A DNA stretch of 54,271 nucleotides from an uncultured Faecalibacterium sp. (GTDB lineage Bacteria; Bacillota; Clostridia; Oscillospirales; Ruminococcaceae): positions 1 to 54,271 of the forward strand of contig CALWZL010000007.1 of the NCBI GenBank assembly GCA_944385995.1. Direction: 5' to 3'. Below, in pieces: positions 53,510 to 54,271 of this stretch. The position numbers were made by a program, and so were the translations under genes. The notes below the pieces were generated by a model, which ran no database searches, was not told the DNA's origin, and saw only the letters and a program-made list of their open reading frames with translations. Positions within the stretch are counted from its first letter, which is position 1. Every line of letters starts with the position of its first letter.

Positions 53510-53967
53510 TCTCCACAGAGAACGGGCCCCCTGGCTGGGGAAAAGCAGGCGGGGCAGGAGGGTCCTTCACTGGCCGCTCTGCTTCCCTTTGAGGAAGATG
53601 GAAGTGAAATCAGCCCTTCTGGGATGGTCTCCATGTCGTCTTTCTGGACGCAGGGGCCCTGGTAGCCGCAGTGGATGCAGCCGGTGCAGGGGTGGATTTT
53701 GGCGTGGGCAATATCCAGCATCTGAACGGTATGCCCGGCCTCTTCGGCGCCCTGCCGGAAGCAGTCCGCCAGCAGATGGGTGGAGCCCTTCTTGTTGGGG
53801 CTGCCTTCCAGTACGAGAATTTTCATGGGGTTCTCCTTCTTTTCTTTGCGCCAGGATGAATGTGTTGAACGCAGGGATGCGGTACGGTTTTATTATAGGG
53901 CCGGCGGTTTGAGATGTCTAATACCTGCTTTCGATCGCGATCCATGCAATACAGGCATGGATAAGCG

Positions 53968-53994
53968 CAAAAAAGACAGGCCCCGCAGGGCCTG
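53968..53994 (-). terminator. Terminator of the LysR-type regulator gene
   Basis: On the minus strand CAGGCCC-TGCG-GGGCCTG is followed by TCTTTTTTG. It lies 17 nt downstream of the regulator stop. Confidence 0.85.
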
Positions 53995-54010
53995 CCGCAG
54001 AAACAAACAT

Positions 54011-54271
54011 TCAAACATTCATTTGGGTGCGCATCATATTGATTTCCTGCACAAAGAGGGAAGTGGCAGGAGAAAAGAGCTGGTTCTTTTTCCAGGCCAG
54101 GACGCTCCGGGTGGTTTTCTCGGGACAAAGGGGGATAAAACGGAGGTGGGGATCGCTGCGGACGGCTAGAGCGCCGTCCAGACAAAAGGCGGCACCCAGG
54201 CCCTCTTCCACCAGAAGGACCGCATTGGAGAGCAGGGTGTAGCTCAACGGGATACGAAGGTCTTTTTCCTC
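54011..54271 (-). CDS. LysR-family transcriptional regulator, C-terminal part (runs off the window)
   Basis: The last 86 codons of a regulator whose 5' end lies beyond the window. The segment SNAVLLVEEGLGAAFCLDGA followed by an RFIPL-type strand is the closing part of a LysR substrate-binding domain. The reading frame continues without stop to the window edge. The helix-turn-helix is not visible, so the family call depends on the C-terminal pattern alone. It could regulate the neighbouring truncated reductase or divergent genes outside the window. Confidence 0.7.
   Translation of the reverse strand, partial: EEKDLRIPLSYTLLSNAVLLVEEGLGAAFCLDGALAVRSDPHLRFIPLCPEKTTRSVLAWKKNQLFSPATSLFVQEINMMRTQMNV

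Larger units (their letters stand above)
53329..53826 (-). pseudogene. Truncated NADPH-dependent FMN reductase/flavodoxin-family protein
   Basis: The first 67 or so codons are a good match to the NAD(P)H-dependent FMN reductase family: MKILVLEGSPNKKGSTHLLA for FMN binding, and CTGCIHCGYQGPCVQKDDME, the iron-sulfur-flavoprotein-like Cys motif. After KDDMETI similarity stops and the frame runs on into low-quality Arg/Ser/Pro-rich sequence past a terminator. About 100 internal/C-terminal residues of the fold are missing, so an internal deletion is likely. AGAAGGAG precedes the ATG at 53826. It is transcribed away from the flavodoxin gene. Confidence 0.75.

Overview
The window looks like a chromosome segment of an anaerobic, gut-type Bacillota, probably Oscillospiraceae/Ruminococcaceae-like. 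The grounds are Shine-Dalgarno AGGAGG sites throughout, a membrane-bound Ech hydrogenase with its own maturation set, a cellobiose-type PTS, and a Bacillota-style type VII secretion locus. No rRNA, tRNA, CRISPR array or intact mobile element was recognised. The placement rests on gene content and style only.

Region 1 (1-11.15 kb, very GC-rich). A six-gene ech operon (echABCDEF, minus strand, 5257 to 140) encodes a group 4 [NiFe] hydrogenase coupling ferredoxin oxidation to H2 evolution and ion pumping. From a shared upstream region the complete maturation operon hypA-hypB-hypF-hypC-hypD-hypE runs the other way (5470-11091). EchE already ends at the mature C-terminus, which fits the absence of a maturation peptidase gene.

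Region 2 (11.2-25.6 kb, GC-rich). This is a glycoside-use locus. An RpiR-type sugar-phosphate regulator is followed by two tandem secreted alpha/beta-hydrolases, then cellobiose-type PTS IIC-IIB-IIA, a 6-phospho-beta-glucosidase, a UGT/MGT-like glycosyltransferase and a second GH1 beta-glucosidase. The esterase and PTS transcripts carry the same promoter/operator module at identical spacing, so they look like one regulon. Next is a large fusion gene (metallo-beta-lactamase fold + Old Yellow Enzyme + FAD/NAD domain) interrupted by one frameshift and flanked by relics of a PTS IIC gene and a Y-family DNA polymerase.

Region 3 (26.2-45.3 kb, visibly less GC-rich). This 19-kb plus-strand locus is built around an EssC-type FtsK/SpoIIIE ATPase (type VII secretion). 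It has a WXG100 protein, small helical partners, an EsaB/YukD-like protein, a VWA-TM-FHA protein, two PP2C phosphatases and a transmembrane Ser/Thr kinase. Four zinc-ribbon proteins are present, three of them with a membrane segment and a large outer domain: an inactive L,D-transpeptidase, a propeller-like domain and an LRR/MORN domain. A double-glycine-leader peptide closes the locus. EsaA, EssA and EssB were not recognised. This is the best candidate for an under-described system: a secretion machine wired to phospho-threonine signalling and envelope sensing.

Region 4 (45.3-54.3 kb, mixed). It holds a MarR regulator with a perfect 36-bp palindromic operator and a coupled MATE exporter, a decayed IS630-family transposase, and a sugar ABC transporter operon (binding lipoprotein and two permeases, no ATPase) translationally coupled to a cysteine-containing BtrH_N-like protein. 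A Tat-type flavodoxin lipoprotein, a truncated NADPH:FMN-reductase-like gene and the 3' part of a LysR-type regulator running off the window edge complete it.
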